From Microdochium bolleyi (Eukaryota > Ascomycota > Sordariomycetes > Xylariales > Microdochiaceae), in contig KQ964252.1 of NCBI GenBank assembly GCA_001566295.1, forward strand, positions 744,001 to 808,000: a DNA stretch of 64,000 nucleotides, in the 5' to 3' direction. Shown piece by piece: positions 1 through 11,892 of the stretch. Positions within the stretch are counted from its first letter, which is position 1. Every line of letters starts with the position of its first letter. The notes beneath the pieces were generated by a model, which was given only the letters and a program-made list of their open reading frames with translations, was not told where the DNA came from and searched no databases. The position numbers and the translations under genes are program-made.

Positions 1-2647
1 TCGGCAACGTGGGCTCGGTGACAAGGCACGAGACCACGAGGGCCAGGCCTGCTTGTCCATACGCAATGCATGCGTGTGGTTGACCCGGCCATGACACAAC
101 AGTCCACAGGACAGCTGCAGAAAGCCACCAAGCAGTCGATGCATAACCTGCGTGTGTGGTGGGTGGGCCTCTTGGCACAGAGAAGCCTCGGCTCGACGCC
201 AGAGCTCTGCACGCAGAGGTTGCAAGCTTGATCAAGGATTTCTGTTGGCGATTGGCGAGGTTGATTGACTTGCGTCAAATACCGGTTGCTCATCACGTTC
301 TGTCTCAAGGGTGCCGGCAACGTCTCCGTGCTGCTGGCTGGCGGGGGAGGCAGCAACGGCGAATGGCCGGTAGGTACAATAGATGAAATGCAACCCTCCT
401 GCAGCAGGTGGCGCGGCATCTCATCTGGCATGACGCATCTGGACATCTCTTGCGAGGGTTCGAGTGATCAACCGACGACAAGACAGCATGTGGGATTGGA
501 TTGCGCTGCATCGTCGACTCTGTGGATGGCCGGCAGGGGCGCGAGCTGCACATCTATCTCGCGACTTACTGCCATGTTTGGGCCAGTACATGTGCGCACA
601 GGCAAGGTACTCACTCCATAATGTTGGTCCTCCGTTCCGTCCGTGGTTCGGGCTAGATAGTGGCTTGACAGCTGCTCGGCCTAGGTCCGCCTCTGCAGCC
701 CGGCACAACTTCCCAGTCCCATGCCATGTCGGCTTCTGAGCCGGATGTGATTTGTCGTCTTTCAGATTGCGTGCGGGGACGCCACGAGGAGCCGCCGCAA
801 GCTGGCAAAGACGGGACAACGTTGACAGGGCTGGACGAGGCTGGACAGGCATCATGGGCCAGGATCCGACTCGTGAGCCGTCCCAGGGTACCTATCGTGC
901 TCCGAAGGCAGCGTGCCATGATTGAGTAGCCCTCGCGTGGGCATAGTTTGCATGGCGTGGCATGGCATGGTATGGCATGAGTAAGGGTACGCAGTATTGG
1001 GAGCAAGCCGCTGATGTGCAATCATCAGAGTTCCCTACCGGCCGACCCAGATTGTCGGAACATGCAGCCAACACCGATCTGTGCCCTATTGTACTTGAGC
1101 TCATGTCGAGTGTCGATCGTGGTGCTCAGCTCATCGCAGGCTGCGGGATGCTCGAAGTGTCTTATCCGGATCTGACCTAGTCAGAAGCAGGAGCTGAGTC
1201 GCGGCTTCCTGAAGAAACTCTCCGCCCACGGGCGAGATGCGCGTACCCTAGGGAGCGTACCTTTGCGCCACGACAGCGTAGCCCGAAACATGAGTGCACC
1301 ACCACGCGGCTGGGCGAATGCTGCTGCTTCACGCCGCCAACTCTATTGTCAGTGGGCAAGTCCTGTCAGCGAGGCCGCCCGTGGACAGCCGAGTTCCAGC
1401 CGTGTGCACGAGAATCTTCAGAGCATGGCGACTCTAGCGCAGCCACGCCCCCAGATTCCGACCCGTGAGTTCTGGCCTGTGACGGCACGGTTTCACAGCG
1501 AGGCCATGGGCATGCGCTAGAGCTGTCAAGGACGACAAGCCGGGCAAGATCGTCGCCGCAGAATGCAGAGGCGTGGCACTCGCGTGTGGCCCCAGTTCTA
1601 CCTAGGTAAGGTAGGGAATCTTCAGTCTTTACGGAGTATGCGTAGTCCGGTACCTCGAACCTTCCGCCGGCCCGTTGCCAGTGTCCATCATGCTCGAACG
1701 CCGCACAATCCCGAGGCGCTTCTCGAGATTAGCGACATCACTCGTCTGGATCCTGGGGTCCAAATCTCAACTCACGCGCTGGCTCGCCTTTCCGCACATC
1801 TGCTTCCTAGCGACGAGTCGACAACCTCGACTCTTACAACTGGAGTCAACGCGGACCGACAGCAAAGATATCGTCTCGGCACTCGAAGCAGCTGGCTGTC
1901 AACGGGTGACAGAATACTCGTTGTCTTTACACCTCGGCACCGCCCAACAGCGACCCTTGTCTCAGCCCGCTTCCGCGGTGTGGCTTCGACACCATCCCCG
2001 TCCACAGTTTGCTTCTTGTCCCCCCCAAGCACCGAAGCCGTGCTCGACCACGCTGTTGTCCGCTGGAAATCCAACGCCTGGCCTTCCGGTGGTTCCCCAG
2101 ACCGAAACAGAGTCGCAAATCGGACACTCGTTCACGACGACCAGCTTGGCACTTGCTGGTGCTCAAAGACTGGATCCAGGTAAGTCCCGGTGTTGTGCAG
2201 TCTGTATGCGACAAGGGTGCAACCCTGCCACCACAGGCATATTCCAGTGTGATCCATGGTGACGGGGGACCCGGAACGACGATTGTCGAACATGGCCAGG
2301 GGTACTCCGTAGAGCTGCGAGAGAGCCTCGAGTGCCACTCCCAGAAGTGATCAGAGTGGGCTCATCAGGTTTCTCCTTGAACCCTGATCCCTGTTCATGG
2401 ACACCCCCTCCTTCTTAGCCATCTTGGGAGCCCTTTAAGACCATCCGGTCGCCAATAGTCCTGACTGCCATTGTCGACACGACTTACACGCTTAGAGTAG
2501 CTGACCATCTGCTGCATCACTAGCCAGGACTTCCACATCCCAACTGTATATCGATTCCCCCTATCCCATCCACTCCACCACGATCAAGCTTCCTGCGTGG
2601 AGTACTGTGCGAAATAAACGACAAAAAGGCACGACTGAGCAGACAAG
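1..2647. other. Intergenic, no gene recognised; 5' flank of the first regulator
   Basis: Several overlapping open frames of 60-206 codons occur on both strands (the longest at about 1563-2262), but none has a recognisable domain, a coherent exon structure or conserved-looking composition. A small imperfect ATGGC-type repeat lies near 951-977. The last few hundred bases are presumably the promoter and leader of the regulator that starts at 2648. I see no RNA gene. Confidence 0.6.
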
Positions 2648-4662
2648 ATGGTGTATTGCGGCAAGCCCTCTCGGGGCTGTCAGATGTGCCGTTCGAGGCG
2701 AATCAAGGTATGCAGTCACCATCAGGGCCCAGCAACGAAATCGACAGTGCAAAGCTGATCGTCTATCAACTCTTCACGCAGTGTGATGAGACCAAGCCGA
2801 CATGCAACCAGTGTGCCAAGTCGCGGAGACAGTGCCCTGGTTACAAGGACGAATTCGATCTCGTCTTCCGCAACGAGACTCAAGCCACAGAGCGCAGGGC
2901 TCGTAAGGCTAGCAGGAAAAGCAGCAACAAAGACGCCCAGCCACAAGAGTCTGCTGCTGAAGCCGATGAGACTCTCAACCATGAAGACCTGTCTGCTTCA
3001 TCTCAGGCGCTTGTTGCTCTACCCGCAATCCCCGTTAAGCAGCAAGCCGACTGTTACTTCGTGTCAAACTTTGTTCTTGTCCCGGCTGAAGGAAAGGGGA
3101 CGCGTGGTTTTGCAGACTGGATCAAGCCTATGATGAGACAGGGCAACGTTGACAAACATCTCCAGTATGCTTTCAACGCGTGCGGTATGGCTCTATTCAA
3201 TAACAAGGGCGGCTCACAGAACAAGCTCAACGACAAAGCATTGTTCGAATACACCAGAGCATTAGCAGCCACGAATGATGCTCTGAGGGACCCCAAAACA
3301 CAGACGTCTGACTCTACACTGGCAGCAGTGCTGTTACTGGGAACCTATGAGGTATGTCCAGATCACAAACATGCACGACAGCAGCACTAACAGCTTTCTT
3401 CAGAACATCACCGCCAGGAGGATCGGCACGTTATCTTGGGGCTCCCACATCGAAGGTGCAATGCACATTGTAAAAGCTCGAGGGAAGAAACAGCTCAAAT
3501 CCGACGTCGGCAAACTCCTGTTTGTCAGCGTCCGTGCTATGGTGGTATGTCCAGACTGCGAGTCGACTTGAAAGCTACTACCAGTTCTCAATGCATCCCA
3601 TCACGCTGACACAAAACTACACATCTAGATTGTCCACGCAATCACCTCGGGGCAACCTCCACCCATGGGGGCCGATTGGTGGATTGCTGATGCGGCACGA
3701 GACGAATCGTCAACACAGATCCAGAGATTTGCACTCAAGGCTGCCGAGATACGAGCGGAAGTGGCCAGAGTAATGTCAACCATGCAACGCACAAGTACCT
3801 CTACGGAGATCATGATGGCCGTTATTCGCAGATGCCAGCAAGTTGATCTCGACATCCAATCCTGGATGCAGACGAGGCCCGAGAACTGGCAGTGCAAGAC
3901 CGTGGCCTGGGAAGACAGCATCCCGAACAACGGCGATTATTCCAAGATCGACATATTCCCTGGTCGCGTTGACATGTTCACTGATCTCTACATTGCCAGC
4001 GTGTGGAGCTTGGCCCGGACAACACGCATGCTGATGGCCACCACGATTATGCGGTGTGCCGCGTGGATTGTCGCGCCGGTCGACTACAGGACCACCTCGG
4101 AGTACGCGACATCGTCCCGCATCTGCGTGGAGATGGTGACGGACATCATCGCGTCTATACCATATCACTTTGGCCTCCGACAACAACGCCCAGGCTGGGG
4201 GATCGAGGGAAACAACTCTGGCTTTGGCTGTGGCGATGGGACAGACACGTCTTGCCTCGCGGGTTACTTTGCTGTGTGGCCGCTTGGACATATCTACCAC
4301 TCAGACTTCGCGACGGACAACCAGGTCGCCTGGGTCGGCGGGCGACTCAAGTACATTGGCGACGTGCTTGGAGTCAAGTATGCACTCATTATACGATCGG
4401 TAGGTTCTACTCTTGCTGCCCTGCTCTTCTATCATGGCCCAAGACCTCAGTATGCTGACCGAGCTCCATGCTTGTATAGCTCCGGCTCAAGTTGCCCTCG
4501 GCGTTGATCCGTCGTGATGGCTACTCCCTCGCTCAGCAGTCGCATAATATCTTGGGAATATTGCAGGGCAAGGTGCCTCCACCGCCGGGCACTACGGGCG
4601 CGACGTCCGCCACGAATTCCGCTCTGACATCTCCCACGAGGGGTGGGCAGATCAAAGCCTAG
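2648..4662 (+). CDS. Zn2Cys6 fungal transcription factor
   Basis: Predicted nuclear DNA-binding regulator of 574 aa. Exons are 2648-2707, 2782-3351, 3404-3544, 3629-4399 and 4480-4662; all four introns start GT and end AG and keep the frame. The N-terminal binuclear zinc cluster has Cys at 11, 14, 21, 28, 31 and 38 (C-X2-C-X6-C-X6-C-X2-C-X6-C) and ends in the CPGY sequence usual for this class. The first intron splits the cluster after Lys20. A basic, Ser/Ala/Glu-rich linker (about 55-100) leads to a long helical region (about 120-520) of the fungal-specific TF type, and the tail is rich in Pro/Thr/Ser. Start: the ATG at 2648 is 10 residues before the first cluster Cys. The target pathway is not apparent; no pathway gene adjoins it within the window. 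The domain call is firm; the role is unknown. Confidence 0.85.
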
Positions 4663-5544
4663 TTCTTCTTTTATGCTCCGGAGCGGGAAAATCGATCCGA
4701 AATCTTGGGCGCAGCATTGAAAATGTGGCTATAGGTTTATTTGGTCGGCGTATGGGACATGGCTTCTGCTCCAGGCAGAATGGGACAACTTGGAGTCGGT
4801 CGGGCTGGGAGGCTGGCGTTCTTACTTCGATCAAAATGACAGAGTACACCCAATTGGGCCAGATTGAGCCAGAGAAGTTTCTCGTAGGTACAATGTGGTT
4901 CTCCGTGTCTAAGTCACGATTATTTGACACGAAGAAAGTTGCATGGGTTTTCACGATGGCTCCAATATCCCGGCGTAGGGAGGCATCTGCCCTGGCGCGT
5001 ACAATCTGCCCGTATTGACCTAAGCTCCTTTCAATATCGCATACGTGACGATGCGAAGGTGCAGCGTGGAAAAACTTCGACCAAACGCGCCACTCTGTAT
5101 GTGACAGACACCATACATGGAGGGAAATGAATGTACACAGTCCCATGTGTTTAAGACAAACAACCTGGAGAGTCACACACGGGTGCGCAGAACATAGGTA
5201 TTTGGTGACTTCTTTATTCGCATGTACAAAGTAACTAGAGTGAAATGGAATCCCTTGAACGCCCCTGTCCGAAAAACCGCATAATACTGAAGACATATAA
5301 CTTGGGCAGGCCGGACCTCAAACTCGTCCCGCTTTGGCGAGACCAGAAGGCGGGTGATCTGACCTCTGGTCGAGATCATGGCTCGGGGGAGGGGAGGGAG
5401 AGAGAGTCGGGCGACAGCGTCGAGGGTGACAGTATTCCGAGGCTCTCCCTTCTTCTTTTGCTATCTCTCCCGTTGGTCCGCGGGTGTGCTGAAGAGACGG
5501 CAAGCCCTGTTGCTATTTCTCTTTTCTTTTCTTTGGGTCGACGT
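4663..5544. other. Intergenic between convergent 3' ends
   Basis: This is the 3' flank of the regulator on the left and of GAR1 on the right. A 214-codon open frame on the minus strand (4652-5296) has no recognisable domain, overlaps the 3' end of the regulator, and is probably chance. Nothing else is seen. Confidence 0.5.
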
Positions 5545-6465
5545 TTAGAAACGGCCGCCTCTGCTGAAGCCGCCACCGCCGCCTCTACCGCCCCGGCTGA
5601 AGCCACCGCCACCGCCAGCACCACCACGGCTGAAGCCGCCGCTGCCACCGCGACCACCGCCTCTACCGCCGAAGCCGCTGCCGCCCCGGCTGAAGCCGCC
5701 GCCACCACGGGGCGCACCGCCGCGACCTCCGCGGAAGCCACCGCCGCCGCGTCCGCCGCGCATGGGACCACCGCGGCCGCCGACACCGCCGCCGCGGCTG
5801 GGCTTCTTGACCTTGGGCGCTCCCGGCGGGGGCTTGGGCCGGGGCAGGAACTTCTCGAGCGGGAGGAGCTTCTCGGAGCCGATGAAGAACTTGTCGCCGG
5901 GCTTGAAGCTGGTCGCCTGGATGCCCTCGCTGGGTTTTATGGTGAAGTAGACCTGGTTGATGGGGCCGAGCACCTCGTCAACCTTGCCGACGGCCGTCTT
6001 GTTCTCGAGGAAGATCTGCGCGTTGAAATGCGGCACCTTGGGGTTGATGCTCTCGCACACCATCTCGCCTTCGCAGGCGTGCATGAAGCTGCCCATCTCG
6101 AGGATCTGGTCGGGGGGACCGAAGTCGCGCTGTCCGAAACCGCCGCGGCCTATGGGAGAGAGAGAGTATGAGCGCTGGTTGATTCATATGTGGGTGTATG
6201 CACGGAGCGAGAAAGCGTTCGGGGGGGTTTTCGTGGACGATGCATGAAGGGGTCGGCGCCAGCGCATGCCGCCCGCCGGCGTGCTCACTTGATCAGCACC
6301 GGCGCTTCAGCCCGTCCTGATGCGAGATCGCATGTCGACTCGCGCTGCACGTCTGACGGGACATGCCAATGGCGAGAGGAAAGTAGACTCACCACCGCCT
6401 CGGGGGCCGCCGCGACCACCACCGCCAAAGCCTCCGCGGCCTCGTGGCGCTCCTCCGCGAAACAT
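5545..6465 (-). CDS. GAR1: H/ACA snoRNP subunit Gar1
   Basis: Core protein of H/ACA small nucleolar ribonucleoproteins, which guide rRNA pseudouridylation in the nucleolus. The 225 aa product is encoded by exons 6393-6465 and 5545-6149, separated by a 243-nt intron (GTGAGT to ATAG). It has the diagnostic layout: a short N-terminal Gly/Arg (GAR) domain, a central Gar1 fold of about 100 residues beginning near residue 30 (it contains GKVDEVLGPINQVYFT and the GDKFFIG segment), a basic Pro/Lys linker, and a long C-terminal RGG domain. Length is close to the yeast protein (about 205 aa). The start ATG at 6465 gives the N-terminal GAR box directly. It is transcribed divergently from the threonyl-tRNA synthetase gene. 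The RGG region makes the opposite strand look open in an Ala/Thr-rich frame; that is a shadow. The intron was searched by eye for C/D snoRNA boxes and none were found. Confidence 0.93.
6150..6392 (-). other. Intron of GAR1 (243 nt)
   Basis: The donor is GTGAGT and the acceptor is CCCATAG after a CT-repeat tract. It is about four times longer than most introns in the window and falls right after the N-terminal Gly/Arg segment. No coding or snoRNA content was recognised. Confidence 0.8.
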
Positions 6466-7536
6466 AGTTGATTGATTCGGTTCTTTGAATGTGCCCTTCT
6501 GGGTTGGAGTTTGGGCTAGGTCGTCGATTGTGTGTGCTCGCGGTCGTAGTGGTGCAAGCAATTCCGGGTTAGAGGTCGGACCTTGAATCTCGAACACTTT
6601 CACGACTGGCAATTTTTCGGGCCCCAGTTCGCGGCTCTTGCAGGAGCAGAGAGCTTGGGGAATTTTTCCAATGGCTGGGCCCCACTTATTTCAACGGAGA
6701 AATGTTTTTCACCAGTGTGAGTGACTTCACGCATCTACCAGTCTACCGCCATTTGGCAGGTACTGTCCTGGACATGGATCTCTTATCTAATCGGTGCCTG
6801 GCATCCATGCCGCTCGGCCCATATTCTGGAGCACGCTGCTGAGTTCGTTGGCAGCGCTCATACCGAGGATTGCCAATGGCATAATGAGGGACACCACAAG
6901 CTTGATTGGCAAATGCTGATCGGTGACCGCAAGGCGATGGACGCTTTCTGCCAGCGACTGTGATGATTTACACATGCATCAACTTCTCACAAGGCTCTGC
7001 GTGACTAGAATGGATGCCCTCTAAAATGCTGTGAGACAGGCATGGTGTTCGGGCACAATCATCAAAGTCCTTGTTCAATAATTGAGCCTTGCGAGAGAGA
7101 CGGCGATGTTTCCGCGGCAGCGATGATGCCTGTCATCCTAGTTGGCCTCGGAAGCAGGCTTACGATAAGTTGAAGCTTTCCTAACTTCCTAGAACTGTCA
7201 AGCTGTATGCAAGCAAGGGCTCAAATCGAGGCCTACCCTGCACTTCCAGGGACCACACCCCACCAATTGCTCCTTTGGACATTTCAATTGTTGCGATGGC
7301 GGGGCTCCAAGGGAGTCACTAGCAGCTCTCTAACCCTCGAAGACTTTGAGACACGGCACCCAAGCTGTGACTCTTTTCCTGGCACCAGGCTCTGCGAGAC
7401 CATAAAATTTCTCGAGGTTTCCTGCTGTTGACTCATATCGACTGAGCACAAACAGGAGGCTTCAGGCCAGTCCTCCCGACTCCCTACTCAAGAACTACCC
7501 CACCTCGATACGAGACAAAACGCCGTACCGACCACC
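6466..7536. other. Shared upstream region of GAR1 and the threonyl-tRNA synthetase gene
   Basis: This is a 1.07 kb divergent intergenic region between two translation-related genes. No conserved reading frame is seen. It contains the perfect TGACTCA element listed separately; a near match (TGACTC) lies at about 7378-7383. Confidence 0.6.
7429..7435 (+). promoter_or_regulatory. Candidate Cpc1/Gcn4 site (TGACTCA)
   Basis: This is a perfect TGA(C/G)TCA palindrome about 100 nt before the threonyl-tRNA synthetase start codon. In fungi this element binds the cross-pathway (general amino acid) control activator Cpc1/Gcn4, and aminoacyl-tRNA synthetase genes are among its known targets. Location and target class fit, but a 7-mer can occur by chance. 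Confidence 0.45.
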
Positions 7537-10000
7537 ATGGAGCAAGCCAAGAAGGCCGTCGAGGCCGTCACTGAGGGTGTCAAGAATGTTGCTGTCGGCG
7601 ACAAGAAGGGAGGAAAGAAGGAGAAGAAGAGCGCTGCGGCTGATGCTTCCGCCGGCCCTCTCGAGATGAGCCCTGCCCCGGACTTCCTCCAGCACCGTCT
7701 CGACCTCTTCGACCGCCTCAAGAAGCGACAAGATGAGGAACTCGCTGCGAAGCCACGTGAGCCGATCAACATCACCATGCCCGATGGCAGCATCAAGGTC
7801 GGCACTTCATACGAGACCACTCCTGGCGACATCGCGAAGGGAATTAGCAGCAGCCTGTACAAGCGCACCGTCGTTGCTAGGCTGAACGGAGACAAGGAGC
7901 AGCTGTGGGATCTCGACCGCCCTCTCGAGGCCAGCTGCAGCCTCGAGCTCCTCAACTTCGATGACGAGCAGGGCAAGACAGTCTTCTGGCACTCAAGCGC
8001 ACACATTCTGGGTGAGGCTGCCGAGAGGCGGTTTGGCTGCAGTCTGTGTATTGGGCCTCCGATTGACAATGGATTCTACTACGAAATGGGACTGCCGGGG
8101 GGTGCTGCTGTCCAGAGCAGCGACTGGAAGCCGATTGAGACCATCGTCACCTCCATTGTCAAGGAGAAGCAGAAGTTTGAGCGCCTGACCCTGACAAAGG
8201 AGGAATTGCTCGAGATGTTCAACTACAACAAGTACAAGCAGCACATCATCAACGACAAGATTCCCGACGGAACCTCTACCACTGTCTACCGCAATGGCCC
8301 TCTCATTGATCTCTGCAGAGGCCCCCACGTCCCGGACACTGGCAGAATCGAGACTTTTGCCATCATGAAGAACTCGGCCTCTTACTTCTTGGGCGACAAC
8401 AAGAACGACTCTCTCCAGCGTATCTACGGTGTCTCTTTCCCCGACAAGAAGCAGATGGCTGCGCATAAGAAGTTCCTCGAAGAGGCTGCTAAGCGTGATC
8501 ACCGCAAGATCGGCAAAGAACAGGAACTGTTCTTCTTCCACGAGCTGTCCCCTGGCTCTGCTATGTGGCTGCCTCACGGTACCAGAATCTACAACACCAT
8601 TCTGGACTACCTGAGGGAGCAATACTGGAAGCGCGGCTACCAGGAGGTCATCACCCCGAACATGTACAACTCGGAGCTGTGGAAGACATCCGGCCACTGG
8701 AACTACTACAAGGACGACATGTTCGTAGTTGACATGGAGGAGGACGTCAAGTTTGGCCTGAAGCCAATGAACTGCCCAGGCCACTGCTTGCTCTTCGGCC
8801 ACCGCGAGCGGTCGCACAGGGAACTGCCATGGAGGGTTGCCGACTTCGGTGTCCTCCACAGAAACGAGGCCTCTGGAGCCTTGTCCGGTCTCACACGTGT
8901 GCGCAGATTCCAGCAGGATGATGCCCACATCTTCTGTCGTGAGGATCAGATCAAGGATGAGATGGCTGACCTTTTCGACTTCTTGAGGGAAGTGTATGGA
9001 TTGCTGGGCCTGACCTTCAAGCTAAAGTTGTCTACTCGCCCTGAGAAGTACATGGGCGAGATTGCAACCTGGGACCGGGCCGAGGACATGCTCCGCCAGT
9101 CCCTTGATGAGTTCGCCGCTTCGCAAGGTGGTGTCCCCTGGACTTTGAACCCTGGCGATGGTGCCTTTTACGGGCCCAAGATCGACATCACTCTCGTTGA
9201 CTGCCTTGGTCGTGACTTCCAGTGTGCCACCATCCAGCTCGATTTCATGCAGCCGCAGAATTTTGGTCTGGAGTACATGACCTCGGAGGGTACTGCTAAG
9301 CCCAGAGAGGAGGCTCCTGCTGCGCCAGGTACGTTGAAGTCACGTCGCCCTTCAGACAAACAGCACACGCTAACAATACTTACAGAAGAGCCAAGCGAAC
9401 CTGCCAAGGATGGCAAGGTCACTGCCCCCAAGGCCAAGCCCCTGACTTCTGGCTGTGCCCGCCCGGTCATGATCCACCGTGCCATGGCTGGCAGTATTGA
9501 GCGTTTCACTGGTATCTTGACCGAGCACTTTGCTGGCAGGTGGCCGTTCTGGCTCAGCCCTCGGCAGATCATGATTGTGCCTGTCGGTGTGGGCTTCTAC
9601 CCGTATGCTGAGGAGGTCCAGGCTATCTTCAAGAAGGAGAAGATGTACGTCGACCTCGATGTCAGCGGTAACACCCTCCAGAAGAAGATCCGCAACGCTC
9701 AGCTGGCTCAGTACAACTTCATCTTTGGTGAGTACACACGATGCAAACCCATGCATTCTTTCAAAATGTTTACTAACAACCCTACTAGTTGTCGGAGACG
9801 AGGAGGTCAAGGGACGACAGGTCAATGTTCGCTTCCGCGACAACACCTCTGCCCAGGATCGTGGCAAGCCAATCGACATTAATGAGGCCGTAGCCAAGAT
9901 TTGTAAGCTCCGGGACGAGCGTGGCATGTACAACCCATTCCCTGAGATCGTCAAGCCCGAGGCGGCCAAGCCGGCCGCGGAGGAGAAGCCTGCCGAGTAG
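7537..10000 (+). CDS. THS1: Cytosolic threonyl-tRNA synthetase
   Basis: Class II synthetase that charges tRNA-Thr. The 781 aa product comes from exons 7537-9328, 9386-9727 and 9789-10000. In order: a Lys/Ala-rich N-terminal extension, a TGS domain (about 70-140, INITMPDGSIKVGTSYETTP), the second editing-type domain with the HSSAHILGEAAE motif (about 150-330), the catalytic core with motif 2 around the RRFQQDDAHIFC sequence and motif 3 at RPVMIHRAMAGSIERF, and a C-terminal anticodon-binding domain. Predicted catalytic zinc ligands are Cys413, His464 and His628. An Ala/Pro/Lys-rich insert sits just before motif 3. There is no mitochondrial presequence, so it is probably cytosolic. Start: the ATG lies in a good context (ACCACCATGG). 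The first intron is 57 nt and stop-free, so unspliced RNA stays in frame. Slightly longer than yeast Ths1 (734 aa), mainly through the extension and the insert. Confidence 0.96.
9329..9385 (+). other. In-frame, stop-free intron of the threonyl-tRNA synthetase gene (57 nt)
   Basis: Donor GTACGT and acceptor CTTACAG. The length is a multiple of three and there is no stop, so retention would add 19 residues within the variable insert before motif 3. Confidence 0.8.
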
Positions 10001-11892
10001 AGGAAAGGAGTTGGGCACGTCACAAGCTTCTAGTTGTCTGTAGACTACCAGTAGAGGACAGACGGAATAGAAAAAAGTGAAAGACTACCGTTCCTGGTCT
10101 GTACAGGTTCTATACCTTCGAGTCTGTTTAGTGGTCCGAATATGTACATTGGGCCGTGCGTGCAGTCCACCGGGCTCGCTTGTCCATTCATCAGTGACCT
10201 GGGGAGGATTTTATCTGGTTGCCTGATCTATACTGGCACGTGGTCGACACTTGTGATTCTGCATGGCTCCGCTGGCCTCGGACTTTTCGTGTGGCTCAAC
10301 GAGTCCCGCTCTGGCTTACGGATACTGTCTGCATCTGTCCATTTACAGTTTGTGGAGACTTCCCTCTGGATCCCTGGACCTTTGAGCTCTTTACCTTTAG
10401 ACACCTTCGATGCGTTGTTCAACGATCGGACTCGAGGAGTAGTACACTGATGTAAAGACACGGATCTCGTGATTCTCGTGTGCAAAGAAGGGTCTACTAC
10501 GACTCACACCTGTCACAAGATTGCTTCTTGCATCGCAGAAAACGCAGTACTCCACAGACTTGCATTTTCCCCCACATCTGAAAATCCGAGGTGCATGAAT
10601 AGTACGGGCTAGGCAAGAATTCTGAAAGGGGGACTCTCCAGAGGTTAGAGAATGTTGTTGCCTGGGGCCTTTCCTACCGAATGTGGACGATCTATACGTG
10701 GGCGGGCCCTGTCGATGGATCCCACCTGGCCACACGGGGGCTTTTTACGACGTGCAAGTCCGAGCCAGACCGACCTGCTGGCAGGTTTCTGGGGATTTCT
10801 AGGGGCGGTGCACATCTGCACATCTGCACATCTGCAAGTCTCTCACTGAGCCGACCAGTCTGGATCGGCTGGGTGTGATTTTTGCACATTCCGACGTGGC
10901 ATCTGGCTCCTGTGTGACGACGGTGCGACCCTATCACAAACCCGCGCAGGCACGGTGCACGTCATGCCGCGACGGGGCGGAGGAGGACGGCTCTGGGCTA
11001 CAGAGTACTGAATGAAGAGCTGCGCCCCTTGCTAAACCCAAAACGCCAAGGTCAATTTTTTCAGCGTAATGGGCGTGAGCAGGGCTGACAGGGCCCGACG
11101 GCAATTGGTTGCAGCCTCTCCCGCGACAGGGCCAGGTCCCCAGCTGCGATGCTGCGGGTTGCTAAAATAGGCCCCTTGGCTAGCTCTGCGCTGCGCATGG
11201 TGGCTTGAGAGGCTGAAGCCTTCCCAGCAACGTCACAAGGTTGATTCGACGTCGGCAAACAGTTGCTGTAGTCTGGTGTCTGTGCCGGATGTGGTGCACA
11301 GATCCAGCCCTGGAGAGCACCTGGGAGATGAAGTCAGGGCGCCGGGCTCCGCATCCTGCCATTGGCCTGCGCGGCTCCGGGTCCTGTTCCTGCTCACTGG
11401 TCGTGGGCTGGGCAGTGCACTCGGACCCCAGCCGCACGGAGCCTTGCTTGTTCGAAATGATCCGACACCAAGAGATCGTCAGCCGCCCAGCGGTTTGCCC
11501 CTAACTAACGCAAGCACTCCATACGCAGTGCAGCCCCAGCGGCGGATCGGACACCCTTGCCGTTGAACAGGGGCACAATATTGGCAGCCTGCCGACCTGC
11601 CGCTTGGGCTTGTGCCAGCCTCAACCCTTCACTCCCGTTTCCGCGGGCGGGCCATGTCATCCTCGAGCACAGCACAGTCTCACAATACTGTGATACCTTG
11701 CAGGCATGTCTCGTGGAGAGCCAAGCCTCATCGCCATGCCTCGTCCCGAGAGCTTGCTCCGTCCTCACAAGCATCCCTGACCCATCGTGGTCCTTCCTCT
11801 CCTTTCCTCCTCTTTCCTCTCTTTCCCGGTTGCGAACATCCCACTAAGAGTCCACCGAAAGTCAGAGGCGACCTAGATAGCACAGCAGAGCT
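10001..11892. other. Intergenic, 1.9 kb, no gene recognised
   Basis: This is the 3' flank of the synthetase gene and the promoter of the next gene. Only short unrelated open frames are present. A CT-rich tract at about 11790-11828 lies some 70 nt before the next start codon, as is common in fungal core promoters and leaders. Confidence 0.6.
10809..10836. repeat. Short tandem repeat, (TGCACATC)3
   Basis: Three perfect copies of an 8-bp unit plus a partial fourth, in intergenic DNA. No function inferred. Confidence 0.85.

Noticed and set aside
1563..2262. Overlapping 195-206 codon frames upstream of the first regulator
   Set aside because: No domain, two frames equally open, low-complexity Ser/Arg/Thr composition; treated as chance frames.
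4652..5296. 214-codon minus-strand frame
   Set aside because: It overlaps the 3' end of a well-supported gene, has no domain and has no supporting splice structure.
5245..6171. 308-codon plus-strand frame rich in Ala/Thr/Glu
   Set aside because: It is the antisense of the Gly/Arg-rich tail of GAR1; the composition is explained by reverse-complemented RGG codons.
7993..8928. 311-codon minus-strand frame inside the threonyl-tRNA synthetase gene
   Set aside because: Mirror of a highly codon-biased exon; the sense product is unambiguous.
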